This document shows, piece after piece, positions 35,611 to 45,600 of a stretch of 64,000 nt of DNA. The notes beneath the pieces are model-generated. The model was not told the origin of the DNA. It saw only the letters and a list, made by a program, of their open reading frames with translations, and did no database searches. Source of the stretch: Pedobacter sp. AJM (lineage in GTDB: Bacteria > Bacteroidota > Bacteroidia > Sphingobacteriales > Sphingobacteriaceae); the NCBI RefSeq assembly GCF_002197755.1, contig NZ_NHOT01000003.1, positions 868,001-932,000 on the forward strand, written 5' to 3'. How positions within the stretch are numbered: position 1 is the stretch's first letter; every line of letters begins with the position of its first letter. Both the position numbers and the translations under genes were made by a program.

Positions 35611-35994
35611 ATGAAGAACTTTGTTTACCTATCAGTAATTATTATTTTTTGCTCATGCAGTAATAAGCAAAAAGAAAGTAATCACACCATTGTTCAAACG
35701 CCTAATGGCCTGGAAGGCCTTCAAAAGAATGTTTCTTCACCTGCTGTACAGTCTGCCAAAACTAACTTAATCTATAATCCACCGCATGGCAAACCCGGCC
35801 ATACCTGCACACTGGCTGTCGGGGCTCCACTTCAACAAACTGCAGTGGCACAGCCTCAAAAATCTATCAACAATACATCACCTGTAACCATTTCGACGCC
35901 TATAGCTGTAAATACTTCCGGAAAGAAATTAAATCCCAAACATGGCGATCCCGGTCACCGATGTGATATCGCCGTTGGTGCACCACTCACCTAG
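35611..35994 (+). CDS. Repeat lipoprotein, probably truncated
   Basis: A lipoprotein of 127 residues from the chosen start MKNFVYLSVIIIFCSCSN, with the lipid-attachment Cys in FCSC. It contains two copies of a motif N-P-x-H-G-x-P-G-H-x-C-x-x-A-V-G-A-P-L. This motif recurs in uncharacterised Bacteroidota proteins; the His and Cys suggest metal or heme binding, but there is no evidence for it. The TAG at 35992-35994 is followed in the same frame by two more copies, so the gene was probably once about 227 residues long. An upstream ATG (8 codons earlier) is less likely because it would precede the lipoprotein signal. Confidence 0.75.
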   Translation: MKNFVYLSVIIIFCSCSNKQKESNHTIVQTPNGLEGLQKNVSSPAVQSAKTNLIYNPPHGKPGHTCTLAVGAPLQQTAVAQPQKSINNTSPVTISTPIAVNTSGKKLNPKHGDPGHRCDIAVGAPLT

Positions 35995-36004
35995 TTAACG
36001 CTTT
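35932..36004 (+). repeat. Copy 1 of an exact 73-bp repeat
   Basis: Identical to 36232-36304 over 73 bases and exactly 300 bp away. It covers the last protein motif, the TAG stop and 10 bases beyond. Confidence 0.95.
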
Positions 36005-36294
36005 CAATTGCAAAGACAACAAATACCACCTCAACAATAAGCTCGTCAGCGCCAACAAAAGTAGCTAAAGGCATGAATCCACCGCATGGTCAGCCCAATC
36101 ACAGGTGTGACATTGCCGTTGGTGCGCCTTTAAGTTCAAAAGTTGTTCAGCCTCCGGCGGCAATAAAAACTTCTGAAGTTCAGCCAACTGAAAGTAAAAT
36201 GATGGAAACCAGCCAGAGCGATGTTAAACTTAATCCCAAACATGGCGATCCCGGTCACCGATGTGATATCGCCGTTGGTGCACCACTCACCTAG
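35995..36294 (+). pseudogene. In-frame continuation of the repeat lipoprotein
   Basis: The same frame continues past the TAG with no stop to 36294. It encodes a Ser/Thr-rich linker, then NPPHGQPNHRC and NPKHGDPGHRC motif copies. An internal ATG at 36073 could allow a separate 73-residue product, but it would lack a signal peptide. Most likely it is the lost 3' half of one gene. Confidence 0.7.
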
Positions 36295-36304
36295 TTAACG
36301 CTTT
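36232..36304 (+). repeat. Copy 2 of the exact 73-bp repeat
   Basis: Second copy, ending in the natural end of the lipoprotein gene and leading into the flippase promoter region. Probably the source of copy 1 (see findings). Confidence 0.95.
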
Positions 36305-36323
36305 TTTTTACATCTTTGCGCTA

Positions 36324-37643
36324 ATGAAATTACCTAGCATAAAAGGTTTTGATGAAGAGGCGTTTAACAAGTATTTAAAAAATACGGGTTGGTTGATGTT
36401 TGGTAAAGCATTAAGTTTGATTGTAAATCTATTAATCGCCCGGTATTTAGGTCCAATTTTATTTGGAGATTTAAGTTTCGGTTTATCTTTAGTTGCTATT
36501 CTGGCTGCCATAGGGGGATTAGGGCTAGACACCTTTATTATCCGCGAAATTATTCAGGAACCGTCCAGAAGAGATGAAATTTTAGGTACCTCACTTGGAT
36601 TACGCATGATAACCAATGGTGTATTAATTCCGGTTGCCATTGGTATTTATTTATTCAGTCACCATTTTTCTAAAAATCCGGGCGAACCCTTAACCTTGCT
36701 GATTGCCTTACTTGCTTTCGCTTCTTTCTTCAAATCGTTTAATGTAATTGATTCTTATTTTCAATCGCAGGTACAATCCAAGTATGTAGTTCAGGTACAG
36801 AATGTAAGTCTCATCCTGACTTCAATTTTTAAAATCCTGATTGTAACGATGGGCTTACCTTTAATTTACATTGTTTCTGCTTATATCTTAGATGCAGTGA
36901 TTTTGGCTATAGGATTAATCATGACTTATCAGAAACGCGGGTTGAAAATATTAAACTGGCAATTTAATAAGCAAAGGGCAAAATCATTGCTCATTCAATC
37001 TTCTCCATTAATACTTTCAGCCGTAATGGTTACCATTTATATGAAAATAGATGTGGTGATGTTAAAAAGTGTGGGCAGTAAAGCAGTAGGGATTTATAGT
37101 AGTGCTCAAAACCTAAGTGAGGCATGGTACTTTATTCCAAGTGCAATTGTTACTTCTGTATTTCCAGCACTGCTGAATGCCAGAAAAACAGATTTTTCAC
37201 GTTACCAGAAACGGCTGGGGAATTTATATGATTTATTAGTTTATATCAATATTCCAATAGCAATATTCATCAGCTTTTTTGGTGCGGATATTATTCACAT
37301 AGCCTATAGCGGTAAATACGATGGTGCCGGACCAATGCTTTCTATTCATATCTGGTCAGGTATATTTGTATTTTTGGGGATGGCAAGCTCTCAATATCTT
37401 ATTGCAGAAGGGTATACCAAAATCTCTTTTTACCGTACCGCAGCCGGAGCAACGGCAAACATTCTGTTAAATTTATGGCTTATCCCTAAATTTGCAGGTG
37501 TAGGAGCCTCAATAGCGACACTGATCGCCTGTTTTATTTCAACTTTTTATGTTTTATTAATTCCTAAAACGCGCCAACAGGGGATAATGATGTTAAAATC
37601 ATTATTTTTGATCACCGCATTTCAAAAAATATTTAAATCTTGA
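36324..37643 (+). CDS. Polysaccharide flippase (Wzx-like, MOP superfamily)
   Basis: A 439-residue inner-membrane protein with about twelve membrane segments. The N-terminal NTGWLMFGKALSLIVNLLIARYLG is the classical opening of the oligosaccharide flippase family. It moves lipid-linked sugar units across the membrane for O-antigen or capsule assembly. It is the first of three genes that overlap or nearly touch, followed by two methyltransferases. A TACATCTTTG sequence just before the start resembles a -7 box with a longer spacer. Confidence 0.9.
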   Translation: MKLPSIKGFDEEAFNKYLKNTGWLMFGKALSLIVNLLIARYLGPILFGDLSFGLSLVAILAAIGGLGLDTFIIREIIQEPSRRDEILGTSLGLRMITNGVLIPVAIGIYLFSHHFSKNPGEPLTLLIALLAFASFFKSFNVIDSYFQSQVQSKYVVQVQNVSLILTSIFKILIVTMGLPLIYIVSAYILDAVILAIGLIMTYQKRGLKILNWQFNKQRAKSLLIQSSPLILSAVMVTIYMKIDVVMLKSVGSKAVGIYSSAQNLSEAWYFIPSAIVTSVFPALLNARKTDFSRYQKRLGNLYDLLVYINIPIAIFISFFGADIIHIAYSGKYDGAGPMLSIHIWSGIFVFLGMASSQYLIAEGYTKISFYRTAAGATANILLNLWLIPKFAGVGASIATLIACFISTFYVLLIPKTRQQGIMMLKSLFLITAFQKIFKS

Positions 37644-38287
37644 GCACTTTAAAAGCATTAGCAGTACTATTGGCGAAGCCGAACAGGCTGAAAGCATTAC
37701 TATCATACGGACATAAAGGCTACCTAAACAGCATTGGCTGGTTTACGGCTTTTGATCAGAAACAGGCCGTTGACGGCAAAGGACGGGCATTACCCTGGGT
37801 AACCTATTCCTTCATCGATTTTATTAAGGGACGAATAACGAAAAGCCAGCATATTTTTGAGTATGGCTCCGGGAGTTCAACTATTTTTTATGCAGAAAGG
37901 GCCGGAGAAGTGACCTCTGTAGAACATGATAAAGGTTGGTTTGATAAAGTTAAAGGCACCAGTCCGGCTAACGCTGAGATGATTTTTTGCGAGTTGCATC
38001 GCGATGGTGAATATGCCAGAAAAGCGACGTTGCTGGACAAAAAATTCAACATCATTATTGTGGATGGTCGTGATCGCGTCAATTGCTGTAAATATAGCCT
38101 TGACGCTTTATCTACGGATGGTGTAATCATCCTCGATGACAGTGAACGTAAAGTTTACCAGCCCGCACGAGAATTGCTTCAGGAAAACGGTTTTAAAGAA
38201 ATTAGTTTTAGTGGAATTTCGCCGGGACTTTTTTACGAAAAAGCCACTTCAGTTTTTTACAAATCCAATAACTGTTTAGGTATTTAA
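37640..38287 (+). CDS. SAM-dependent methyltransferase-like protein
   Basis: Starts at a TTG overlapping the flippase stop by 4 bases. The Rossmann signature is IFEYGSGSSTIFYAERAGEV, with an acidic residue after the second strand (VEHD). IIIVDGRDRVNC and GVIILDDSERKVY complete the core of a class I methyltransferase-like fold of the type found in surface-glycan loci. The target is unknown. The 215 residues are typical. Confidence 0.77.
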   Translation: MSTLKALAVLLAKPNRLKALLSYGHKGYLNSIGWFTAFDQKQAVDGKGRALPWVTYSFIDFIKGRITKSQHIFEYGSGSSTIFYAERAGEVTSVEHDKGWFDKVKGTSPANAEMIFCELHRDGEYARKATLLDKKFNIIIVDGRDRVNCCKYSLDALSTDGVIILDDSERKVYQPARELLQENGFKEISFSGISPGLFYEKATSVFYKSNNCLGI

Positions 38288-38297
38288 TCACCATCAT

Positions 38298-39059
38298 ATG
38301 TTAAGCGAGGAAGTCAAAACAGCATACGATAACTTTTACACCAACAGCGATGTTGCCTGGCGCATGTTAGGTGCGAAGTATAAGGCACAGAATATTGTGG
38401 AGGTTTGTAAAAGCATCAAGCCAAAAAATGTACTTGAAGTTGGTGCGGGTGATGGAAGTATTCTGCATTTCCTGAACGACTGGAACTTTGCCCCAGAACT
38501 TTATGCCCTGGAAATCGCGCAAAGTGGCGTGGACATCATTCAGGACAGGAAACTTGTTCATCTTAAAGAAGCGCAAACTTTTGACGGTTATAAAATCCCC
38601 TATGCAGATGATACTTTTGATCTGATTATCCTGGCTCACGTTTTAGAACATGTGGAACATGAAAGAATACTCTTGCGCGAATTGAAAAGAGTGGCTAAAT
38701 ATATTGTGGTTGAGGTACCGAAAGACTATCGCTTTGGTGTAGATATGAGGATGAAACACTTTCTGGATTATGGCCACATCAATATGTACACACCAACATC
38801 GCTTAGGTTTTTGCTACAAAGTGAGGGGCTGGAAATTCTGGAAGATAAGGTCTCTATGACAGCTCCTGAAACAGTTAAATTCAATGAATTTATTAATAGA
38901 AAAGCACCAAAAACATTTGCTAAAAACCTCAAGATTGAACTGGAATATAAGATCAAAAAAACATTAGGCAACTTACTGGGCAGAAAAAAGCAGGAACAGT
39001 TCGCTAATGCTTATACCGTGCTTACCAAAAAATCAGATCAGAATTTACATATATTTTAG
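38298..39059 (+). CDS. Class I SAM-dependent methyltransferase
   Basis: Motif I is VLEVGAGDGSIL (GxGxG). FDLIILAHVLEHVEH is the post-motif region typical of Methyltransf_11, and RVAKYIVVEVPKDY follows. The protein has 253 residues and is soluble. It lies 10 bp after the previous methyltransferase and downstream of the flippase, so it probably acts on a glycan or lipid intermediate. Confidence 0.88.
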   Translation: MLSEEVKTAYDNFYTNSDVAWRMLGAKYKAQNIVEVCKSIKPKNVLEVGAGDGSILHFLNDWNFAPELYALEIAQSGVDIIQDRKLVHLKEAQTFDGYKIPYADDTFDLIILAHVLEHVEHERILLRELKRVAKYIVVEVPKDYRFGVDMRMKHFLDYGHINMYTPTSLRFLLQSEGLEILEDKVSMTAPETVKFNEFINRKAPKTFAKNLKIELEYKIKKTLGNLLGRKKQEQFANAYTVLTKKSDQNLHIF

Positions 39060-39377
39060 AATTCAACCTGAACATCGGCATTTTCTACCCTATAAGACAT
39101 TGGGAGAAATATAAAGAAACCTATTTTATAGCCTGAAATTTTTCAGGCACTTCAAGTAGCACAACTGTTAATTTAAATGAAACTATTATCCGCCCCAATG
39201 GGCCTGATGATAAACTTCAATTGTATACCTATCTTTGATGGGCAAAAAACATATGTAAACGAAACATATGAATCAATTTATTAATATATTTTTGCATCAA
39301 ACCAATATGATATTCAAAATTTAATCGGATAAAGGTTATCATTGAAGTGTTAATATAGGTACCGATAAAATCAACGC
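39060..39377. other. Intergenic region, 318 bp
   Basis: Between the methyltransferase and glycosyltransferase genes. AT-rich, without hairpins or clear promoter boxes on the plus strand. It contains only short frames lacking protein-like features. Confidence 0.5.
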
Positions 39378-40295
39378 ATGCAAAATCTTGCCCCAATTGC
39401 CCTTTTTGTTTACAATCGTCCACAGCATACCGAACGGACATTAAAGTTTTTGCAACAAAATGAACTTGCTGCAGAAAGCCGGTTATTTATCTTTTCTGAT
39501 GGCGCGAAAACCATCCAGGACGAGGATAAGGTAGCAGAAGTGCGGTCAATGATAAAAAAAACTGATGGTTTTAAATCGGTTAAGATTTTTGAAAAAAAAG
39601 AAAACGCTGGCCTCGCCAACTCCATCATTTCCGGTGTAAGCAAATTGATCGCCGAGTATGGTCAGGTGATTGTTTTTGAAGATGACCTGGTCACTTCTCC
39701 GCATACCCTTACTTATTTCAATGAAGCCTTAAATCGTTATCGGAAGGAAGAACAAGTGATGCATATCGGGGCATACATGTATCCCTTAAAAACCAACCAT
39801 CTTCCAGAGTCTTTTTTCTTTCGTGCAGCAACCAGTTGGGGCTGGGCCACCTGGGAACGCGCATGGAAAAATTTTGAACCTGATATTGATACCCTTATGA
39901 GCAAGTTCGATCATCAAAAAAAGACTGCTTTCTCTATTGATCATACCATGAATTTCTGGAAACAGATGCAGGAATTCAAGAAAGGCAAAAATAACAGCTG
40001 GGCTATCCGCTGGTATGCTTCTATTTTTCTGCGAAATGGCTTAACCTTAAACCCCTCACAATCATTGGTTAATAATATCGGCCATGACGGTACGGGCGTA
40101 CATTCCGGCATCAACGACATTTATAATGTGATCATTAACCCCAAACCAATTTCTGAGTTTCCGGATGTAATTGAAGAAAACCAGGATGCCTATGAAACGA
40201 TAAAAAATTTTCTGGCAACACGTAAAGGAAGTATCATAGTCAGGGCAAAACGCTTCTTAACAGAGAAGTTGGCACAATATTTTCCCCGGCGGTAA
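39378..40295 (+). CDS. Glycosyltransferase (GT-A fold, GNT-I-like group)
   Basis: Opens PIALFVYNRPQHTERTL, a GT-A donor-domain start. It carries the metal-binding acidic motif VFEDDL in place of DxD, and the group-specific SWGWATWERAWKNFE. The protein has 305 residues and is soluble or peripheral. Such proteins transfer sugars in LPS or capsule loci. Donor and acceptor are unknown. Confidence 0.87.
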   Translation: MQNLAPIALFVYNRPQHTERTLKFLQQNELAAESRLFIFSDGAKTIQDEDKVAEVRSMIKKTDGFKSVKIFEKKENAGLANSIISGVSKLIAEYGQVIVFEDDLVTSPHTLTYFNEALNRYRKEEQVMHIGAYMYPLKTNHLPESFFFRAATSWGWATWERAWKNFEPDIDTLMSKFDHQKKTAFSIDHTMNFWKQMQEFKKGKNNSWAIRWYASIFLRNGLTLNPSQSLVNNIGHDGTGVHSGINDIYNVIINPKPISEFPDVIEENQDAYETIKNFLATRKGSIIVRAKRFLTEKLAQYFPRR

Positions 40296-40333
40296 GCTAT
40301 TTTTTGTATTTTAGAATAGTTAAACGATAAATC

Positions 40334-41785
40334 ATGAGATCTATTTTCTTTATACTTTTACTTCTCTCTTTACATACTTTGGCTCAAACTCCACCGCAAC
40401 CTTACGGAGCCTTACCATCAAAAAGGCAACTGGCCTGGCACGATGTAGAAATTTATGGCATCATGCATTTTACCCCAACTACTTTCGAAAATAAGGAATG
40501 GGGATTTGGAGATGCTGATCCCAAAATTTTTAACCCGACAGACTTTAACGCGGCACAGATTATCAAAGCAGCAAAGGCAGGCGGATTGAAAGGTATTGTT
40601 TTAGTCGCGAAGCATCATGATGGTTTTGCATTATGGCCAACCAAAACAACAGCTTACAACATTACCAAAAGTCCGTTCCGAAACGGCAAAGGTGATCTGG
40701 TTAGGGAAATAGCGCAGGCTGTACGTAAAAGTGGCTTAAAATTCGGCATTTATTGCTCACCATGGGATAGAAATAGCGCGCTTTATGGAACAGATCAATA
40801 TTTAGCGCTCTATCAGTCACAGCTGAAAGAATTATATTCCAACTACGGCGAACTTTTTATGAGCTGGCATGATGGTGCAAATGGCGGAGATGGATTTTAT
40901 GGAGGTGCGAGAGAGAAACGATCGATTGACAACACCACTTATTACGATTGGAAAAACACCTGGGGCATCACCAGGAAAATGCAACCTATGGCCAATATTT
41001 TTAGCGATATAGGTTTGGATGTTCGCTGGGTGGGAAATGAAGAAGGCCATGCCGCAGAAACCAGCTGGGCAACTTTTACACCTATGGCCCCAGATGGAAA
41101 AAGTGAAGCCGTTCCTGGCCAGGCCAATTACCCCCAAAGCCCTGAAGGGATCAGAAACGGGAAATTCTGGATGCCCGCCGAATGTGATGTACCTTTACGC
41201 AAGGGTTGGTTTTACCATCCTGCAGAAAAACCAAAAACGCCCGAAATGCTTTTTGATTTATACCTGAAAAGTGTTGGCCGGGGAGCAGGACTGGATTTAG
41301 GCCTGGCTCCTGATCCCCGCGGACAGCTTCATGATGATGATGTAATGGCTTTGAAAACTTTTGGCGATATGGTCAGGAATACCTTTGCCAATAATTTAGC
41401 AAAAGGCGCTCAAATCAAAGCTTCAAACAGCAGGGGCAAAAATTACTTTGCAGGAAAGCTATTAGACGGCAACAAAAATACTTATTGGGCAACCAATGAC
41501 CAGATACATGAGGCTACGATTGAGGTTAACCTTAAAACGGCTAAAACTTTTGATATCATCAGTTTACAGGAATATATTCCGCTAGGCCAGAGAATAGCGG
41601 GTTATGACATTGAAATCCTGGAAAAAAAAACGTGGAAAAAAATCTATACCGGCACCAGTATTGGCGCAAAGCGATTAATTAAACTTGAGCAACCCGTTCA
41701 TTCAAATAAAGTAAGAATCAATATCACAAAGTCGCCGGTTTGTATCACATTAAGCGAAGTGGGCTTCTATAAAAAAGCCTTATAG
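40334..41785 (+). CDS. Alpha-L-fucosidase (GH29)
   Basis: A secreted glycosidase removing terminal fucose. It has a signal peptide (MRSIFFILLLLSLHTLAQ). Family motifs are WHDVEIYGIMHF, VAKHHDGFALW (H94-H95-D96) and YGELFMSWHDGANG, where D180 sits at the place of the GH29 nucleophile. The C-terminal region from about residue 350 looks like a galactose-binding or F5/8-type beta-sandwich. The 483 residues fit. It stands among surface-glycan genes and converges with a methyltransferase gene, their ends overlapping by 6 bases. Confidence 0.9.
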   Translation: MRSIFFILLLLSLHTLAQTPPQPYGALPSKRQLAWHDVEIYGIMHFTPTTFENKEWGFGDADPKIFNPTDFNAAQIIKAAKAGGLKGIVLVAKHHDGFALWPTKTTAYNITKSPFRNGKGDLVREIAQAVRKSGLKFGIYCSPWDRNSALYGTDQYLALYQSQLKELYSNYGELFMSWHDGANGGDGFYGGAREKRSIDNTTYYDWKNTWGITRKMQPMANIFSDIGLDVRWVGNEEGHAAETSWATFTPMAPDGKSEAVPGQANYPQSPEGIRNGKFWMPAECDVPLRKGWFYHPAEKPKTPEMLFDLYLKSVGRGAGLDLGLAPDPRGQLHDDDVMALKTFGDMVRNTFANNLAKGAQIKASNSRGKNYFAGKLLDGNKNTYWATNDQIHEATIEVNLKTAKTFDIISLQEYIPLGQRIAGYDIEILEKKTWKKIYTGTSIGAKRLIKLEQPVHSNKVRINITKSPVCITLSEVGFYKKAL

Positions 41786-42532
41786 CGGCTTTTTAGCCTG
41801 AACAACAATATAAGGCGATAAACTTTTGCTCTCGAAAGGGATGATTTTGGTGAGCACTTTACCTGTTAACCACACTGCTTTTTTAAACAGCCTTACAGCA
41901 GCAGGTTTCTGATTTTCATTTTCTAACCAAACGCTAAAACGACCGAAATAACCTGATTCAATATCTTTTAGTCCGGCTTTTTCGCAAATGGATTTTAATA
42001 ATTGCGGATTCATACTATTGATATTGTGTTTATCATAGTTTTCCCTATCAAAATTCTTTTGAAACCAGCCGTTAACAGCATTAAAATTTGGTAAAGTAAT
42101 AAATAGTATCCCACCAGGCTTTACAAAATTGATATGGCGGTTAATAATATCAGCCGTATCATTAAAATGTTCAATTAAACCACAACTTAATACCAGGTCA
42201 TATTGTTGTGCAGGCTGGTAGCTAAACAAATCTGTTTCAATGATCTGAATATCTTTTTCGTCCAGTTCATTTTTTTTCAGTAATTCATTCACTACCGGGG
42301 GATGAACAAAATAGTCTAAAAGTGTGACGTCCAGGTTTAAATATTTCTTTAAAAATACAGCATAATAGCCTGGGAAACCACCCAGTTCAATCGCAGAATT
42401 GACCTGATTTTGTTCAACAATCTCTGTAAGCTGGCGATGGAACAAATAATTTTTAGGTAGCTGAACGGCAAGCCCTTTTTTACTTTCCCAATAATTTACC
42501 CAAAAAGCCCTGTCGGTTAATAAATTTGCCAT
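41780..42532 (-). CDS. Class I SAM-dependent methyltransferase
   Basis: The start MANLLTDRAFWVNYWESKKG was chosen over an ATG 22 codons upstream, because the family begins there. Motif I is SAIELGGFPGYYAVFLKKY; YDLVLSCGLIEHFND and KPGGILFITLPNFNA are the remaining core motifs. The protein has 250 residues. The target is not known; genes of this type accompany surface-glycan clusters. Confidence 0.83.
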   Translation of the reverse strand: MANLLTDRAFWVNYWESKKGLAVQLPKNYLFHRQLTEIVEQNQVNSAIELGGFPGYYAVFLKKYLNLDVTLLDYFVHPPVVNELLKKNELDEKDIQIIETDLFSYQPAQQYDLVLSCGLIEHFNDTADIINRHINFVKPGGILFITLPNFNAVNGWFQKNFDRENYDKHNINSMNPQLLKSICEKAGLKDIESGYFGRFSVWLENENQKPAAVRLFKKAVWLTGKVLTKIIPFESKSLSPYIVVQAKKPL

Positions 42533-42667
42533 ATTATAATTCAATTCCGCTCCAAAGAAACGGAAAAGAATAGTAAAACTGAAAGGTAGTATGGCCAAAT
42601 TGATTTATTGCACAATTGTTATGAGGCTATTGTGTGCAATAAATCAATCCTGCAGCACGATATTGAT

Positions 42668-45600
42668 CTATTTCAAATCCTTTAAAATTTCTGCCACTGC
42701 CCGTTCCAGTTGTGGATCCTGATCAGCCAACCTGTCTTCAAAGGTATTTCTCACTAAAATATCAGGTTTTACACCTTCACTTTCCAGATTTTTACCATCC
42801 ATGGTATAACAGCCCCATGAGGGTAAACGATAAGAAGAACCATCTACCAAGCCTTTTGCAGAAGTGAAAATAATCCATCGGTAGGTTTCGGTACCGATAA
42901 TTTTTCCGAGTTTTAATTGTTTAAATCCTGCGGCGGTCATCTCCGCATCACTTAATGACTGCTCATTAACCAGCAACACAATAGGTTTGGCTGCAGGTCC
43001 GAAATTACTTTGCGGGGCCAGTTTTCCACCACGGTATTTCCATTGCAGGTAAGGCCGTTGAGCGAGAAATTTTAATACTTCATCGTGCACGTTTCCTCCT
43101 GTATTGTAGCGGAGATCAAGAATAATGGCCTCTTTATTTTCTTCCTCCGCAACCATATCTAGCAGGAAATTTTCCAACTCTCCGCCACTCATATTTTTCA
43201 TGTATGAATAGGCAATCCGGTTATTCCCCCATTTATCCACATTCTTCCGGTTATTGCTGATCCATTCATCGTAAAGATTTCCCCTTAAAGTCCCGGCACT
43301 CTCCGGATGCAGATTGACAAAAACCTGCTTGCCTTTTCTATCAAAGGTTAGCGTCATTTCCTGATCCAAAGAAGGTTTACTGAAATAATAATCACGATCA
43401 ATTTTTTCATCAACTTTAATTCCGTTTACCGCAGTTAAAATATCGCCGGGTAATATATTCACACCAAAGCGGTTTGCGTTGCTTTTGGCGGCGATACGCA
43501 TCACCTTAAATGGATTTTGCTGATCAAAGATAATTCCTGTTTCATTGGTGGTATAATTCAGGTTTTTGCGCTCTTCTGCTCCCGAACTATTAAAACCCAT
43601 ATGCGATGAATTTAATTCACCCAACATATCATTAAGCAGAATCCGTAAATCACTTCGGTTATTTACATAAGGCAAATATGTAGCATACCGGGTTCTCATT
43701 TTATCCCAGTCTACACCATGAAATTTTTCATCATAAAAATTTTCATCCAAACCCACCCAGGTTTCATAAAACATCTGGTTAAACTCTGCATTTAAATTGC
43801 GGGTGAATTTGTATGCCTGGTCTATTTTATCCAGCTTGTTGGATTCCAGATTGTATTTATTGATGACGCCACGTGATAATATAAAAAAACTATCGCCTGA
43901 CTGCATAATTGAATTATCTCCACCATCTGTGATTTTTTCTGTTTTATTGGCTTCAAAAGGCGCTAAAGTAGTGCGGTAAAAACCTGGTGCACCGCCTTCA
44001 TGGTTGGAACGATAAAAGATATAGTTTTTATCTCCTTTTGCAAAAACATCCGTTCCAAACTGCCCTCCGAAACCTGGCCCTACCAGTTCAATCCGGTCTA
44101 AAATATTTTGTGTATTAATGCTGATTACATTAGCAGGTTTAGGCGTTGGCTTAGATTTACTGGAATCAGATTTAACTTTTCCATTTTTAATTGTTTTTTC
44201 CAATGGTTTTACTTCGGCAGGCTTCGTTTCATTAAACAAATCATCAAATTTATCAGACCGGTAAGGCTGGTCGTAATTGTTTAAAGCCATGCGGTATATA
44301 TGCGCATCAAACATGCCCATCGGATAATTTGGTTTGGTACGGGCACTGGTAAAATAGATATACTTCCCGTCAGGTGACCAGGCAGGCGCCGTTTCTGTTA
44401 CACCAGTGTTGGTAAGGTTAATGGTTTTATTATTTTTAATGTGGTGCACCAGAATGTCCTGCTCAAAATTTCTGTATACAGTGAACAATACATATTCATC
44501 ATTCGGTGAAAAACTTGGAGCCGAATTTTGAAATGCCCAGAACTCATCTGTAAGCAAAGTTCTACTATCAAAAGTTTTCAGGTCCATTAATTTCAATTCG
44601 TTCCTGCCGCTCAGATACACTGCCATCGTTTTCGATTTATTGAGGCATATATCCCGGTTATTTGCTTTATCTTTAGTGAGCTGCTTGATTGTTCCTTTTC
44701 CGTCTCCGGTCATGCTAAACCAGTTTTGATAACCATTATAGGTTTGACTAAACAAGATTGTTTTGTTATCGGCAAGCCATTTACATTCCATTGCACGCTC
44801 GCCGCTATTGGTAATTTTGCGGATAAATTTTCCGTCGACATCGCTTACAAACACTTCGCCACGCGAAATAAAAGCAATCTTTTTACCATCTGTTGAAACA
44901 TCAAAATTGGAAATATTGCCTTTAACATCATATTCCTGTTCCTTACTCAGCACCTGATTTCTTGATGTACTGATATTTACTTTTTCGACCTTTTTCGAAG
45001 CTACATCATAGGTATATAGCTGGTAATCCTTTTCAAAAACCACGGTAGTGCCATTTGCTGAAACAAATGGCCGCTTAATGGAGGTTGCGAAACTGGTTAA
45101 TCCTGTTTTCTTTCCGTTGATGAAGGTGTACAGGTTATATTCGTCATTCCCTTCATCAGACACAAAAAAGATGTTCCCCTTCTGATCAATGCTGGTCCAG
45201 AAATCTTTACCGATATAATCCGTATATCGCTGATAAGATTTTGTTTTCGGATGGTAAGATTGAATATCCGGATTATATGCACCCTTGTAATGCTTCCGGT
45301 TTGGAAAACGGTAACTCTCCCAGGTATCATTAAAAAATAATGCCCCATCCGGAGCTTCGGCAATATGATGGGTAGTATTAAAATAATTTTCGAACAACCT
45401 GTTTGCTGTTCCACCATTGATGCTTACCTTATAACTCGAAAAAGAATTATACCTTCCTGAAGTAAAGTAAATGGTTTTAGAATCCCAGCTCCAGTTGTCT
45501 ACTTCATCAGCAGCATCATTAAAAGTAAGCTGCTTAATATCGCCGCCAGCCAAAGGCATTACATAAACATCATGGTTACCAAACTGATTGGACGAAAAAG

